Shown here one piece after another: positions 6,317 through 6,406 of a stretch of DNA of 6,406 bases (the first letter of the stretch is position 1; each line of letters starts with the position of its first letter). The translations under genes were made by a program, and so were the position numbers. Source of the DNA: Rhodobacterales bacterium UBA3080. GTDB lineage: Bacteria; Pseudomonadota; Alphaproteobacteria; Rhodobacterales; Rhodobacteraceae. The DNA is taken from assembly GCA_002366645.1 (NCBI GenBank), contig DFBM01000055.1, positions 1-6,406 on the forward strand, given 5' to 3'. The notes beneath the pieces are model-generated. The model had not been told where the DNA came from and did not search any database. It saw only the letters and a program-made list of their open reading frames with translations.

Positions 6317-6406
6317 ATGAGATCAAGGGTATTGCCGATCTCAAGAACTGGCTTGATTTTGACACTGACAGCATCTCTGATCGGAGGTGCGGTTCACGCA
6401 CAAAAT
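6317..6406 (+). CDS. Exported protein of unknown function, 5' end only
   Basis: An open frame of 30 codons runs off the window end. It encodes a clear Sec signal peptide: a basic start (MRSR, then SRTG), a hydrophobic core LILTLTASLIGGA and a VHA-QN cleavage site after residue 28. The mature part is almost wholly outside the window, so nothing can be said about function except export to the periplasm or beyond. The ATG at 6317 lies 4 bases after the epimerase stop and lacks a Shine-Dalgarno. A TTG at 6293, in the same frame and overlapping the epimerase end, has AGGGGAG 9 nt upstream (6277-6283) and would add eight residues; it is a real alternative. The tight spacing implies cotranscription with the epimerase gene. 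Confidence 0.6.
   Translation, partial: MRSRVLPISRTGLILTLTASLIGGAVHAQN
6318..6343 (+). repeat. Inverted repeat over the start of the exported-protein gene
   Basis: TGAGATC (6318-6324) and GATCTCA (6337-6343) form a perfect 7-bp stem with a 12-base loop. It covers the last bases of the ATG at 6317 and the first codons. There is no T-tract, so it is not an intrinsic terminator; in RNA it could restrain initiation at this ATG. Confidence 0.35.

Overview
The window is ordinary, gene-dense bacterial chromosome of roughly balanced GC. It suggests a Gram-negative, probably marine proteobacterium with a sodium-based respiratory chain. The left end is the tail of an nqr operon, which encodes the Na+-translocating NADH:quinone oxidoreductase. 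A CRP/FNR-type box of the sort common in Alphaproteobacteria (Rhodobacterales-like) lies upstream of one gene, so I lean that way on taxonomy; this is inference, not proof. No tRNA, rRNA, CRISPR array or insertion sequence was seen.

Left block (1-2065, + strand): 3' part of nqrF, then apbE (flavin transferase that loads FMN onto Nqr subunits), then a small 57-codon gene, nqrM (Nqr maturation factor with four cysteines), then a two-CBS-domain protein. The genes are packed with 0 nt, 9 nt and a 4-nt ATGA overlap between them, so they look like one translationally coupled operon: the electron-input subunit, two assembly factors and a probable adenine-nucleotide sensor.

Middle block (2082-4544, - strand): a P-type cation ATPase of the Ca2+-ATPase-like P2 group, convergent with the nqr operon across only 16 bp and with no recognisable terminator between them. 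Catalytic motifs are complete. Of the SERCA ion-site residues I could align (M4 and M5/M6), the M5 glutamate of site I is replaced by leucine, which suggests a single ion site. I prefer an internal ATG start 15 codons into the longest frame.

Right block (4755-6406, + strand): a small GtrA-family four-helix membrane protein with a visible internal duplication, then an extended-SDR NAD-dependent epimerase/dehydratase, then the first 30 codons of an exported protein cut by the window end. GtrA and the epimerase fit cell-surface glycan or lipid-linked sugar work. The epimerase has its own 103-bp leader, which holds a FNR-like box placed exactly where a class II activator site should lie relative to a TATTCT -10 element. 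That is the most interesting regulatory signal here. I did not find a convincing wholly new system; the best leads are this promoter, the compact NqrM cysteine pattern and the CBS protein fused by overlap to the nqr assembly genes.
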